NCBI GenBank assembly: GCA_009698615.1
Contig: WLPU01000001.1
Span: 124,001-188,000 of the forward strand
Direction: 5' to 3'
Source: Actinomycetota bacterium
GTDB taxonomy: Bacteria; Actinomycetota; Actinomycetes; Nanopelagicales; Nanopelagicaceae
Length of the DNA: 64,000 nucleotides
Shown here piece by piece: positions 19,461-29,886 of the stretch. The notes under the pieces are model-generated. The model was not told where the DNA came from. It saw only the letters and a list, made by a program, of their open reading frames with translations, and ran no database searches. Every line of letters starts with the position of its first letter. Within the stretch, counting starts at the first letter, position 1. The position numbers and the translations under genes are program-made.

Positions 19461-20279
19461 ATGTCGCTTTCAAAGCTGTCGCTGCCATCTAATCGAACTA
19501 TTGTGATGGGAATTATCAACGTGACACCAGACTCATTTGCTGATGGCGGGCGCTATGACACCGCGGTAACAGCTATCGAACGTGGTTTAGAAATGATTGC
19601 CGAAGGAGTCGACATCATCGACGTAGGTGGAGAATCAACTAGGCCAGGCGCCGATCGAGTGAGTCCTCAAGAAGAAGAAAACCGCGTAATTCCAGTTATC
19701 CAGGCACTTGCAGCTGCTGGTGCCATTGTCAGCATCGACACAAAGCGCTCGATGGTGGCAAGTGCTGCAATTCAAGCAGGGGCGAAGATTGTTAACGATG
19801 TGAGTGCGGGTCTTTCAGATTCCCAGATGCTCTCCACAGTTGCATCCCTTGGTTGCCCTTATATCGCTATGCATACTCGGGGAAACTCAAAAGAGATGAA
19901 TTCTCTTGCCACCTATCAAGACGTTGTTGCAGAAGTTATTTCAGAACTCAGTGCCCGCATTGCAGATGCTCTTGCAGCAGGGATTACGAAAGACAATATT
20001 GTGCTTGACCCAGGCTTAGGTTTTGCTAAAGAACCAGAACATAATTGGGCGCTTCTTCGAAACTTAGACGCTCTTGAGGCGCTCGGATATCCGGTGCTGG
20101 TGGGCGCATCTCGCAAGAGATTCTTAGGCACTTTAGTCGGCAGTGATAATCCTGAGGATAGAGAGGCAGCAACGATTGCCTTAACTGGACTACTTGCCAG
20201 AGGCGGTACATGGGGAGTTAGAGTTCATAGCGTGAAACCTCATCGGGATGCAATTGCAGTAGCGGGTAAGTTCGCATGA
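19461..20279 (+). CDS. folP: Dihydropteroate synthase
   Basis: MGIINVTPDSFADGGRY, DVGGESTRPGADRV, DPGLGFAKEPEHNWALL. Confidence 0.97.
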   Translation: MSLSKLSLPSNRTIVMGIINVTPDSFADGGRYDTAVTAIERGLEMIAEGVDIIDVGGESTRPGADRVSPQEEENRVIPVIQALAAAGAIVSIDTKRSMVASAAIQAGAKIVNDVSAGLSDSQMLSTVASLGCPYIAMHTRGNSKEMNSLATYQDVVAEVISELSARIADALAAGITKDNIVLDPGLGFAKEPEHNWALLRNLDALEALGYPVLVGASRKRFLGTLVGSDNPEDREAATIALTGLLARGGTWGVRVHSVKPHRDAIAVAGKFA

Positions 20280-20638
20280 GTGATCTCATTTCAGTCAAAG
20301 GAATTCATGGATTTGGGTATCACGGTGTCTTAGAACACGAGAGAAAAAACGGACAAGATTTTTATGTCGATGTCATATTGACTCTTGATCTTTATAAGGC
20401 CTCTGTAAGCGATGAACTACCTGACACGATTAATTATGCACAAGTGTGCGATTTAGTCAGTGCAGAAATTATTGGCCCACCTTTCAGGTTGATTGAACGC
20501 CTCGCAGGGCAAATCGGAGACTTACTTTTGGCATTATTTCCACAACTAAAAGCAGTTTCGGTCACAGTTCATAAGCCTCATGCGCCAGTAGCGCTCGAAG
20601 TACTAGATATTTCAGTAACCATTGAGCGCAAGCGGTGA
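20276..20638 (+). CDS. folB: Dihydroneopterin aldolase
   Basis: GFGYHGVLEHERKNGQDFYVDV, TINYAQVCDLV. Confidence 0.95.
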   Translation: MSDLISVKGIHGFGYHGVLEHERKNGQDFYVDVILTLDLYKASVSDELPDTINYAQVCDLVSAEIIGPPFRLIERLAGQIGDLLLALFPQLKAVSVTVHKPHAPVALEVLDISVTIERKR

Positions 20639-21087
20639 GAGCCGTTGTTGCAATCGGCGCGAATCTGGATGAACCAAAAGCAGCAGTAGAACTTGCAATT
20701 GAATTACTCAAGCAGGCAACTGAACTTGTTGCGGCCTCCTCTTTACATACTACGAAACCAGTCGGTGGGCCCGCTCAGCCAGATTATGTGAATGCAGTAT
20801 GCATTCTGGAGAGTGATTTGCCCGCAGTAGAGCTATTGCACTTGCTTCAGGGTATTGAAAAAAGTATGGGGAGAGTGCGCGAAGAAAAATGGGGCCCACG
20901 GATCATTGATTTAGATCTCATCAGCTATGGAACGCTCCTCAGCCAAGATATTGATTTAACGCTGCCTCACCCATTTGCTCACCAGAGGCGATTCGTGCTG
21001 GAACCGTGGTTAGAAATTGATCCCGATGCGCACCTGTTGACCCATGGCTTAGTGGCGGAGATTTTGGTGCAATTACCACCTGCCTAG
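20635..21087 (+). CDS. folK: 2-amino-4-hydroxy-6-hydroxymethyldihydropteridine pyrophosphokinase
   Basis: AIGANLDEPKAAVE, RVREEKWGPRIIDLDLISYG, LPHPFAHQRRFVLEPW. GTG start. Confidence 0.95.
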   Translation: MRAVVAIGANLDEPKAAVELAIELLKQATELVAASSLHTTKPVGGPAQPDYVNAVCILESDLPAVELLHLLQGIEKSMGRVREEKWGPRIIDLDLISYGTLLSQDIDLTLPHPFAHQRRFVLEPWLEIDPDAHLLTHGLVAEILVQLPPA

Positions 21088-21131
21088 TAAACTCACATTC
21101 TTAGCCCGGTACCCTGAAAGGACTGGAGCAA

Positions 21132-21938
21132 ATGAAAATTGTTACACGCGCAAATGAGTTACCTCATCACGGGGCACTAGTGCCCACGATGGGCGCTCTT
21201 CATGCTGGCCACGCTGCACTCATTGAGCAGGCAAGAAATATCAGTGAGAATGTAATCGTCAGTGTATTTATAAACCCACTTCAATTTGAATCTTCTGAAG
21301 ATTTAGAACTTTATCCAAGTACGCCAGAAGTTGATGCGAAGATCGCAAAAGATGCCGGAGCTACAACGTTATGGCTCGCGCAAAGCCAGGAAATTTATCC
21401 TGGGCCGCTTGAGAAGTTAACGGCCGGGAAAGTCGGAGAACTATATGAAGGCGCACATCGTTTTGGACATTTTGGCGGAGTCCTTACTGTCGTTAAAAGG
21501 CTATTTGAAATAACCAAGCCCCGCTGTGCGGTTTTTGGCGAGAAAGACTTTCAGCAATTGTTTCTGATCAAAAAGATGGTAGAAGAATTACATTTGGCTG
21601 TTGAAATTCACTCTGTAGAAACAGTTCGAACCCTCGAAGGTTTAGCTCTTTCATCAAGGAATATCCGTCTGGGCAAAGAGTTTGAGGATGCGGCGACTAT
21701 TATTTCTCAGGCACTCTTTGAAGCATCCCGTGCAGCCACTTTGACTGAGGCCGAGCAAGCTCTGCGAAGAACGTTAGCGACAGAACCAAAGTTTGCAATT
21801 GACTATGCCGAGATCATAGATGCAGCCACCTTTGATCTAGCCAATAGCCAGACGAGGGATAAGCGTGCAATTGTTGCCGGTTGGATAAATGGAGTGCGTT
21901 TGATCGACAATATGACAATGACGGGTCTTGCGGGATGA
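21132..21938 (+). CDS. panC: Pantothenate synthetase
   Basis: VPTMGALHAGHAALIEQAR, VSVFINPLQFESSEDL, FGEKDFQQLFLIKKMV. Confidence 0.96.
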   Translation: MKIVTRANELPHHGALVPTMGALHAGHAALIEQARNISENVIVSVFINPLQFESSEDLELYPSTPEVDAKIAKDAGATTLWLAQSQEIYPGPLEKLTAGKVGELYEGAHRFGHFGGVLTVVKRLFEITKPRCAVFGEKDFQQLFLIKKMVEELHLAVEIHSVETVRTLEGLALSSRNIRLGKEFEDAATIISQALFEASRAATLTEAEQALRRTLATEPKFAIDYAEIIDAATFDLANSQTRDKRAIVAGWINGVRLIDNMTMTGLAG

Positions 21939-23545
21939 AATTACTTGCACCCAACCCTGGCTGGACGGCTCGCGCCGATGTGATTGTTGTTGGCTCTGGC
22001 GTTGCTGGATTAACAACCGCGCTTCAAATGAGAACTTTTGGTCTTTCGGTTTTACTTGTAACTAAAGCACGAGTCGATGAAGGTTCTACTAAATGGGCAC
22101 AGGGTGGAATTGCCGCAGCACTTGGGCCGGGAGATTCTCCAGATCAACATGAAAAAGACACACTTGTTGCAGGTGCAGGGTTGTGTGATGGCGCGGCAGT
22201 TAAAGTCTTAGTTTCCGAAGGCCCAGAAGCGGTACGAAAACTGATTTCACGCGGCGCAGTTTTTGATAAAGAGGCAACTGGTGATTTAGCGTTCACTCGC
22301 GAAGGCGGACACTTACGTAATCGCATTTTGCACGCTGGTGGAGATGCAACTGGCGCTGAAGTTTCCCGAGCATTGCTTGCTGCTGTCCGCAATGACGCAG
22401 ATATTGAAGTTGTCGAGCATGCACTTGTTCTTGATGCGCTCAAAGATGCACATGGCGCTGTGTGCGGAGTTACTTTGCACGTGATTGGTGCCGGCACTAG
22501 GGATGGTGTCGGACAAGCAATGGCACGTGCTGTTGTTTTGGCAACTGGCGGTCTCGGTCAAGTATTTGCTCAAACTACTAATCCGTCGGTGTCGACGGGC
22601 GATGGAGTTGCTCTAGCGTTACGCGCAGGGGCATTTGTTTCCGATGTGGAATTTATTCAATTTCATCCCACCGTTTTGTGGTTAGGAGATGAATCCCAAG
22701 GTCAACAACCATTGATTAGCGAAGCGGTGCGCGGAGAAGGCGCATATTTACTCGATGATCAGGGAAAACGGTTTATGGTTGAACTACATCCACTTGCCGA
22801 ATTAGCACCTCGCGATGTTGTAGCTATTGCGATCATGAGACAAATGAATGCAACTGGCGCACATCACGTGTGGTTAGATGTCAGACACATTGTTGGTTTT
22901 GCCGAGCGCTTTCCTACTATTTATGCCTCTTGTTTGGCACATCAGATCAATCCTCTTACAGATTTGATTCCAGTCTCACCTGCCTCGCATTACGCGTCAG
23001 GTGGAGTCAGGGTGGACCTTAACGGTAAAACAAGTATTGCTGGGCTTTATGCCTGCGGTGAAACAGCATGTTCTGGCGTACATGGAGCCAATAGATTGGC
23101 ATCTAATTCGCTCCTTGAAGGTTTAGTTTTTAGCGCACGCATTGCAGCAGATATAGCTGCAAGCAAATCTAACTTCTTAACGCCTGCAGCCCTTGATGAA
23201 CCAACGTTTCTATTGGATCCAGGAGTGCGCAAAGATCTTCAAGCAAGCATGAGTCGTGGGGCTGGTGTTCTTCGTTCAGCATCCTCTCTAAATAAAACAC
23301 AGAATGATCTACAGGAAATCGGCAAGCATCTCAGCCAAACTCCTTGCGTTGAAGCATGGGAAACAACCAACTTGTATTACTTGGCAGAAGCAATTGTGCG
23401 CTCTGCTTTGGCAAGGCAAGAAACAAGAGGATCTCACTGGCGTGAAGATTTTCCAGAGCAATCATCACAATGGTCAAAACGAATCTCTCAACATCTGGAT
23501 GCTCTGGGGCAATGGAGCTCAACAACACAGGCGGTGGTTAACTAA
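21935..23545 (+). CDS. nadB: L-aspartate oxidase
   Basis: VVGSGVAGLTTALQM, STKWAQGGIAAAL, EFIQFHPTVLW, GLYACGETACSGVHGANRLASNSLLEGLVF. Confidence 0.95.
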   Translation: MKLLAPNPGWTARADVIVVGSGVAGLTTALQMRTFGLSVLLVTKARVDEGSTKWAQGGIAAALGPGDSPDQHEKDTLVAGAGLCDGAAVKVLVSEGPEAVRKLISRGAVFDKEATGDLAFTREGGHLRNRILHAGGDATGAEVSRALLAAVRNDADIEVVEHALVLDALKDAHGAVCGVTLHVIGAGTRDGVGQAMARAVVLATGGLGQVFAQTTNPSVSTGDGVALALRAGAFVSDVEFIQFHPTVLWLGDESQGQQPLISEAVRGEGAYLLDDQGKRFMVELHPLAELAPRDVVAIAIMRQMNATGAHHVWLDVRHIVGFAERFPTIYASCLAHQINPLTDLIPVSPASHYASGGVRVDLNGKTSIAGLYACGETACSGVHGANRLASNSLLEGLVFSARIAADIAASKSNFLTPAALDEPTFLLDPGVRKDLQASMSRGAGVLRSASSLNKTQNDLQEIGKHLSQTPCVEAWETTNLYYLAEAIVRSALARQETRGSHWREDFPEQSSQWSKRISQHLDALGQWSSTTQAVVN

Positions 23546-24372
23546 TGGAGTACACAGAATTAATTAAAAAGGCGATTGCAGAGGATTTAGGCGGCGGTGA
23601 AGATGTCACCTCACTTGCAACAGTTGATGAGAGTGAGCGCGCGACAGCTGAATTTAGAAGTAGAAAAAATGGCGTTGTTGCCGGCGTAAATGTCGCGAAG
23701 GAGACTTTGGAAATTCTAGGCATCACGGATGTCGAAATATTGATATCAGATGGTCAAAAGGTTCGCGCTGGTGAAGTTCTATTGCGAGCCCGCGGAAATA
23801 CTCGCTCTCTCTTATTAGCAGAGCGCACAGCTCTTAATTTCCTGGGACATTTGAGCGGTATCGCAACCCTGACACATCTTTGGGTTGATGCCGTTGCTGG
23901 TTCCACAACACAGATTCGTGACACCAGGAAAACAACTCCAGGATTACGGGAACTAGAAAAATACGCTGTCCGCATGGGTGGCGGGGTAAATCATCGCCTT
24001 ACCCTTGGCGAATCAGCGCTAATAAAAGATAACCATATTGAAGCAGCCGGTGGAGTGGCAGCCGCTTTTTTCCGCGTGCGTTCGATGTATCCCACGCTAG
24101 AAGTCGAAGTTGAAGTCGATACTTTGGATCAGTTACGCGAAATTGTCCCTCTTGCTCCAGATCTTATTTTGCTCGACAACATGAGCGTTAAAGATTGCGA
24201 AAGCGCTGTATCTATTGTGAATGGTGCAATAAAACTAGAAGCTTCTGGCGGTTTAACGCTAGAAAATGCTAAGAGTTATGCCTCAACCGGCGTTGACTAT
24301 TTAGCTGTTGGAGCGCTGACCCACTCGGCGCCTGTATTAGATATCGGACTCGACCTAAAGGCGGAGATCTAA
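23545..24372 (+). CDS. nadC: Nicotinate-nucleotide pyrophosphorylase (carboxylating)
   Basis: RDTRKTTPGLRELEKYAVRMGGGVNHR, IKDNHIEAAGGV, LEASGGLTLENAKSYASTGVDYLAVGALTHS. Confidence 0.96.
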   Translation: MEYTELIKKAIAEDLGGGEDVTSLATVDESERATAEFRSRKNGVVAGVNVAKETLEILGITDVEILISDGQKVRAGEVLLRARGNTRSLLLAERTALNFLGHLSGIATLTHLWVDAVAGSTTQIRDTRKTTPGLRELEKYAVRMGGGVNHRLTLGESALIKDNHIEAAGGVAAAFFRVRSMYPTLEVEVEVDTLDQLREIVPLAPDLILLDNMSVKDCESAVSIVNGAIKLEASGGLTLENAKSYASTGVDYLAVGALTHSAPVLDIGLDLKAEI

Positions 24373-25140
24373 ATGTTACTTACAATCGATGTTGGAAATA
24401 CAAATACTGTACTTGGAGTATTTAAGAATGAGGAGTTGGTTCGTTCATGGCGCGTCAAGACTGATCCGCGCAACACGGCTGATGAATTGTGGTTGCAGTT
24501 TGGTGCACTAGTTAGCGACTACGACATCGATGGACTTGCAGTTTGTTCAACTGTCCCAGCAACACTTCGAGAACTACGCACAATGATTTCAGATTATTTT
24601 CCAAATATTCGCACGACAATAGTTGAACCTGGAATTAAAACTGGTGTTCCACTTTTGGTGGATAATCCAAAAGAGATTGGTGCAGACCGAATCGTCAATA
24701 CTCTGGCTGCGCATACTCTCTATCCAAGCGGCCCTGCCATTGTTGTTGATTTTGGAACATCAACGAATTTGGACGTCGTCTCTCCTAAAGGTGAATTCTT
24801 AGGTGGCGCGCTGGCTCCTGGAATTGAAATTTCAGTCGATGCCCTTGCTGCTCGAGCGGCTCAACTTCGCAAAGTTGAACTGGTATTGCCGCGTTCGGTA
24901 ATAGGTAAAAACACAGTCGAGGCGCTGCAATCTGGAACGATTTACGGTTTCGCTGGACAAGTTGACGGCCTTGTTAATCGAATAACCGCTGAGTTAAAGC
25001 TCACCTATCCAGATTCGCCGACAGTGATCGCAACAGGAGGCCTTGCACCTCTGGTTATTGGTATCTCCGAGCGAATTGAGCATCACCAGCCGGACCTAAC
25101 GCTAATTGGATTGCGTTTGATTCACGAGAGAAATGCTTAA
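24373..25140 (+). CDS. coaX: Type III pantothenate kinase
   Basis: LLTIDVGNTNTVLGVF, EIGADRIVNTLAA, VVDFGTSTNLDVVSPKGEFLGGALAPG. Confidence 0.96.
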   Translation: MLLTIDVGNTNTVLGVFKNEELVRSWRVKTDPRNTADELWLQFGALVSDYDIDGLAVCSTVPATLRELRTMISDYFPNIRTTIVEPGIKTGVPLLVDNPKEIGADRIVNTLAAHTLYPSGPAIVVDFGTSTNLDVVSPKGEFLGGALAPGIEISVDALAARAAQLRKVELVLPRSVIGKNTVEALQSGTIYGFAGQVDGLVNRITAELKLTYPDSPTVIATGGLAPLVIGISERIEHHQPDLTLIGLRLIHERNA

Positions 25141-25160
25141 ATCGGTAGGCTTACGACACC

Positions 25161-26669
25161 ATGGCACAGACTCCAATCGTTGAACCGGAAGATGATTTTC
25201 CGGAGCAACTTCGCATCCGCCGCGAAAAGCGTGCCGGGCTTATTGAGCGAGGCGTTGAGCCCTACCCAGTCTGCGTCGCTCGCACAGTAACCCTTTCTGA
25301 AGTGCGCGCTAAATACGCTGCCTTGGAAATCGATGTAGCTACAGGTGATATTGAAAGTGTTACAGGCCGCATCATTTTTAAACGAGACACCGGAAAATTA
25401 TGTTTTGCAACGCTGCGTGAAGGTGATGGAACAGAACTCCAAGCAATGTTCTCACTCGATAAAGTAGGCGAGAGCTCGCTGGATTCTTGGAAGAGCGATA
25501 TTGACTTAGGTGACATCGTCAGCGTTACTGGCGAAATTATCACCTCAAAACGTGGCGAACTTTCGATTCTTGCAAATGATTGGGCGCTGGCGGCAAAGTC
25601 ATTGCGCCCACTGCCAAATGATCACAAGCCGATGTCAGAGGAGACTCGAGTTCGAATGCGTTATGTCGATCTTATTGTTCGACCAGAGGCACGGACTAAC
25701 GCTCGGATGCGCCCTGCAGTCATGCGATCGTTGCGTGATACTTTTCAATCTCGCGATTACATAGAAGTTGAAACTCCCATGTTGCAGGTGCAACATGGCG
25801 GAGCAGCTGCTCGTCCATTCAAAACACATAGCAATGCCTACGATATGGATCTTTTCTTGCGTATCGCTCCTGAGTTATTTCTCAAGCGTTGCGTGGTTGG
25901 CGGAATCGAAAGAGTCTTCGAGATCAACCGCAACTTCCGTAATGAGGGAGCGGACTCCAGCCATTCTCCAGAATTCGCAATGATTGAAAGTTATCAAGCC
26001 TATGCAGATTGGCGCACCAAGGCGGATCTTGCTCGTGCGCTCGTACAAGATGCTTCGATGGCGATCTATGGATCACACATTGCGCGTCATCATGATGGCC
26101 GAGAATCTAATCTTGGTGGAACATGGAAAGAGATTTCACTCTATGACGCCATTTCTGAAGGTGTAGGCGAGAGTGTCACTGCATTAACTTCACAGCAAGA
26201 ACTGAAGAAGATTGCTACAAAACTAGGCATAAAGATGGATCCCAATTGGATTACGGGAAAACTTGCCGAAGAGATTTTCGAGCATGTTTCTGCCGGCAAA
26301 CTCAATGAGCCAACTTTTGTTATGGGTTTTCCTATAGACAACGCTCCATTAGTGCGCGCTCATCGCGAACTACCTGGCGTTGTAGAAAAATGGGATCTTT
26401 ATGTTGATGGTTTTGAATTGGCAACTGGTTACTCCGAATTAATTGATCCAGTCATTCAGCGTGAAAGATTAGTAGAGCAGGCACGTCTTGGTGCAAAAGG
26501 TGATTTTGAAGCAATGAGCGTTGATGAAGATTTCTTACGTGCTATGGAATATGCAATGCCTCCTATGGGTGGGCTGGGAATGGGAGTTGATCGTTTATTG
26601 ATGGCCCTGACCGGTCTTGGAATTCGCGAAACAATTCTATTCCCACTTGTAAAACCAGAAGTCGAATAA
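25161..26669 (+). CDS. lysS: Lysyl-tRNA synthetase (class II)
   Basis: MRYVDLIVRPEARTNARMRPAVMRSLRDTFQSRDYIEVETPMLQ, FEINRNFRNEGADSSHSPEFAMIESYQAYAD, GLGMGVDRLLMALTG. Confidence 0.96.
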   Translation: MAQTPIVEPEDDFPEQLRIRREKRAGLIERGVEPYPVCVARTVTLSEVRAKYAALEIDVATGDIESVTGRIIFKRDTGKLCFATLREGDGTELQAMFSLDKVGESSLDSWKSDIDLGDIVSVTGEIITSKRGELSILANDWALAAKSLRPLPNDHKPMSEETRVRMRYVDLIVRPEARTNARMRPAVMRSLRDTFQSRDYIEVETPMLQVQHGGAAARPFKTHSNAYDMDLFLRIAPELFLKRCVVGGIERVFEINRNFRNEGADSSHSPEFAMIESYQAYADWRTKADLARALVQDASMAIYGSHIARHHDGRESNLGGTWKEISLYDAISEGVGESVTALTSQQELKKIATKLGIKMDPNWITGKLAEEIFEHVSAGKLNEPTFVMGFPIDNAPLVRAHRELPGVVEKWDLYVDGFELATGYSELIDPVIQRERLVEQARLGAKGDFEAMSVDEDFLRAMEYAMPPMGGLGMGVDRLLMALTGLGIRETILFPLVKPEVE

Positions 26670-26671
26670 TA

Positions 26672-27166
26672 ATGGTGGAGATCCGTCCGGCAAAATCAAC
26701 AGACATTAAAGGCATTCGTGCCTTGATCGATACCTACGCACCACAACGTCGCTTGCTTTCGAAAGAAACCGTAACTCTTTATGAGAGCGTGCAGGAATTT
26801 ACAGTTGCGATTGACAATGGAGTGGTTGTTGGATGTGGCGCATTGCACGTGTTGTGGGAGGACTTGGCTGAAGTTCGAACTGTTGCTGTTGCTGAGCACC
26901 TACGTCGTAAAGGTGTAGGTCATCAAATTCTCGAAGCGGTAATAGATCGTGCGCGCACAATTGGGGTATCTCGCATTTTTTGTCTCACTTTTGAAACAGA
27001 GTTTTTTGGCAAGCATGGCTTCGAGGAAATCCAAGGCACCCCTGTCGAACCTGAGGTTTACAGCCAACTCCTTCATTCCTATGACACTGGTATCGCCGAG
27101 TTCCTGGACCTTGAAAGCGTTAAGCCCAATACCTTAGGCAATACAAGGATGCTCAGACACCTCTGA
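26672..27166 (+). CDS. argA: GNAT-family N-acetyltransferase, short ArgA-type N-acetylglutamate synthase
   Basis: VEIRPAKSTDIKGIRALID, EVRTVAVAEHLRRKGVGHQILEAVI, FFGKHGFEEIQGTPVEPEVYSQL resembles actinobacterial short NAGS. Confidence 0.75.
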   Translation: MVEIRPAKSTDIKGIRALIDTYAPQRRLLSKETVTLYESVQEFTVAIDNGVVVGCGALHVLWEDLAEVRTVAVAEHLRRKGVGHQILEAVIDRARTIGVSRIFCLTFETEFFGKHGFEEIQGTPVEPEVYSQLLHSYDTGIAEFLDLESVKPNTLGNTRMLRHL

Positions 27167-27308
27167 GATTGATCTAGATATGGCCTTGGTAGGGGCATAA
27201 ATCGCCCATATTTAGGGTTATAGAGGCAAGGTCCAAAGCTCGCCTCGCAACCCAACCCCGCGTGGCATTAGGCTTAGCAACTAGTCAGTTACACGAAGGA
27301 GCCACCAG

Positions 27309-29810
27309 ATGTTTGAGCGCTTTACCGATCGAGCCCGACGAGTAGTTGTCCTGGCTCAAGAAGAAGCACGCATGCTCAACCATAATTACATTGGCACAGA
27401 ACATATCCTCCTGGGACTTATCCATGAAGGAGAAGGCGTAGCAGCAAAGGGCCTTGAATCTCTCGGCATCTCTTTAGAGGCGGTGCGCTCGCAGGTTGAA
27501 GAAATTATTGGACAAGGACAGCAAGCACCCAGTGGACATATTCCTTTTACTCCGCGCGCGAAGAAAGTACTAGAACTTTCACTTCGCGAAGCGTTGCAGT
27601 TAGGCCACAACTACATTGGCACCGAACACATTTTGCTTGGCCTCATTCGAGAAGGCGAAGGCGTAGCAGCACAAGTGCTCATCAAATTAGGCGCAGATCT
27701 TGCACGAGTTCGCACACAAGTGATTCAACTTCTTTCTGGTTATCAAGGCAAGGAAACCGTTTCCACTGGTGGTCCGGCAGAAGGAACTCCTTCTACCTCG
27801 TTAGTCCTTGATCAGTTTGGACGAAATCTCACACAAGCTGCTCGCGAAGGAAAACTCGATCCTGTTATTGGCCGAGAAAAGGAAATCGAACGAGTGATGC
27901 AGATTTTGTCACGTCGTACCAAGAACAACCCAGTTCTTATAGGCGAACCAGGTGTGGGAAAGACTGCAGTTGTCGAAGGTCTTGCCCAAGCAATTGTTAA
28001 GGGCGATGTTCCTGAAACGCTTAAAGATAAGCAGCTGTATTCGCTCGATCTCGGTGCCCTTGTTGCCGGTAGCCGATACCGCGGAGATTTTGAGGAGCGT
28101 CTTAAGAAGGTATTGAAAGAGATCCGCACACGCGGAGACATCATTTTGTTTATCGACGAAATTCACACTCTCGTGGGTGCCGGTGCTGCAGAAGGCGCTA
28201 TTGATGCAGCAAGCATCTTGAAGCCAATGTTGGCGCGCGGGGAACTCCAGACTATTGGTGCAACAACGCTAGATGAGTATCGCAAGCACCTTGAAAAGGA
28301 TGCAGCTCTTGAGCGACGCTTTCAACCAATCCAAGTTGCAGAACCATCACTCGCACACACCATTGAAATTCTCAAGGGCCTTCGTGATCGCTACGAAACC
28401 CATCACCGTGTTTCGATTTCAGATGCTGCACTAGTCTCGGCAGCAACGTTGGCAGATCGCTATGTGTCAGATCGATTCTTGCCTGATAAGGCGATTGATC
28501 TCATTGACGAGGCTGGTTCGAGATTACGCATTCGCCGTATGACTGCACCACCAGAGCTTCGCGAATTCGATGAAAAGATCGCTTCAGTCCGTAAGGAAAA
28601 AGAGTCTGCAATCGACGGGCAAGATTTTGAGAAAGCTGCAAGCCTTCGCGATACTGAAAAGAATTTGATGCTCGAAAAAGCAGAGCGCGAAAAGACGTGG
28701 AAAGCAGGCGACCTCGATGTCGTTACCGAAGTAGATGAAGAACTCATTGCTGAAGTTCTTTCAATCGCCACAGGTATTCCTGTATTCAAACTGACCGAAG
28801 AAGAGACTGCTCGCTTGCTTCGCATGGAAGATGAACTCCATCGTCGCGTGATTGGTCAAGATCAAGCTATTAAGGCGCTTTCACAAGCAATTCGTCGCAC
28901 GCGAGCTGGATTGAAAGATCCAAAGCGCCCTGGCGGATCTTTTATCTTTGCTGGCCCATCTGGCGTCGGTAAGACGGAACTTTCACGCACGCTTGCTGCA
29001 TTCTTATTTGGTAGTGCCGATGCGTTGATCCAGCTTGATATGTCTGAATACTCAGAGCGCCATACAGCTTCTCGTTTGTTTGGTGCACCTCCCGGATATG
29101 TCGGATATGACGAAGGTGGTCAACTAACTGAAAAAGTGCGCCGCAAGCCTTTCTCTGTGGTTCTCTTCGACGAAATCGAAAAAGCGCACCCAGATATTTT
29201 CAACTCTTTATTGCAGGTGTTAGAAGATGGGCGCCTGACAGATTCACAAGGTCGCGTTGTTGACTTCAAAAATACCGTCATCATCATGACGACCAACCTC
29301 GGTACTCGTGACATTTCAAAGGGCGCGGGCCTTGGTTTTGCTAATTCTGAAGATGCTCTCGGAAACTATGAGCGCATGAAGGCAAAGGTTGGCGATGAGC
29401 TCAAGACACATTTCCGTCCTGAATTTCTCAACCGCATCGATGACATCATTGTTTTCCACCAGTTAACCAAGCCAGAGATCATTCAAATTGTTGACTTGAT
29501 GATCGCCAATCTTGATGATCGCCTCAAGGCGAAAGATATGGGAATCGAATTAACCCCTGCAGCCAAGGAATTATTGGCTACCCGTGGTTATGACCCATTG
29601 ATGGGAGCACGTCCATTGCGTCGCACCATTCAACGTGAGATTGAGGATGCTCTTTCAGAGAAGATTCTTTTCGGTGAGCTCAAGGCAGGCGAGATCATTG
29701 TTGTTGATGTTGAAGGCGTAGAAGCAGAGGCTAAATTTACTTTTGCTGGCTCACCTAAAGTGCTGACACCAGATACTCCTGGCGATTTGACGCAGGCACC
29801 AACCATCTAG
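27309..29810 (+). CDS. clpC: ATP-dependent Clp protease ATP-binding subunit ClpC
   Basis: N-terminal Clp repeats, two Walker A motifs ([27 protein letters not shown]), UVR region, [24 protein letters not shown] gaaggagccacc. Confidence 0.97.
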   Translation: MFERFTDRARRVVVLAQEEARMLNHNYIGTEHILLGLIHEGEGVAAKGLESLGISLEAVRSQVEEIIGQGQQAPSGHIPFTPRAKKVLELSLREALQLGHNYIGTEHILLGLIREGEGVAAQVLIKLGADLARVRTQVIQLLSGYQGKETVSTGGPAEGTPSTSLVLDQFGRNLTQAAREGKLDPVIGREKEIERVMQILSRRTKNNPVLIGEPGVGKTAVVEGLAQAIVKGDVPETLKDKQLYSLDLGALVAGSRYRGDFEERLKKVLKEIRTRGDIILFIDEIHTLVGAGAAEGAIDAASILKPMLARGELQTIGATTLDEYRKHLEKDAALERRFQPIQVAEPSLAHTIEILKGLRDRYETHHRVSISDAALVSAATLADRYVSDRFLPDKAIDLIDEAGSRLRIRRMTAPPELREFDEKIASVRKEKESAIDGQDFEKAASLRDTEKNLMLEKAEREKTWKAGDLDVVTEVDEELIAEVLSIATGIPVFKLTEEETARLLRMEDELHRRVIGQDQAIKALSQAIRRTRAGLKDPKRPGGSFIFAGPSGVGKTELSRTLAAFLFGSADALIQLDMSEYSERHTASRLFGAPPGYVGYDEGGQLTEKVRRKPFSVVLFDEIEKAHPDIFNSLLQVLEDGRLTDSQGRVVDFKNTVIIMTTNLGTRDISKGAGLGFANSEDALGNYERMKAKVGDELKTHFRPEFLNRIDDIIVFHQLTKPEIIQIVDLMIANLDDRLKAKDMGIELTPAAKELLATRGYDPLMGARPLRRTIQREIEDALSEKILFGELKAGEIIVVDVEGVEAEAKFTFAGSPKVLTPDTPGDLTQAPTI

Positions 29811-29886
29811 GTTTTAGCTTTCGTTCAAGAACGCAATGCCCTGGAAGTTGCACAAAAAGTGAACTTTTCGTCCGTGCGAAAAACTA

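Noticed and set aside
27167-27308. 142-nt gap upstream of clpC considered as ncRNA, tRNA or CtsR/ClgR-controlled promoter
   Set aside because: No tRNA-like T-loop (GGTTCGAATCC), no clear CtsR direct repeat and no convincing ClgR palindrome seen by eye; left as an ordinary leader.
29835-29880. aaaagtgaactttt palindrome between convergent clpC and D-aminoacylase considered as terminator/operator
   Set aside because: Six A/T-rich base pairs with a 2-nt centre cannot form a hairpin as is, and there is no evidence for an operator in a convergent gap.
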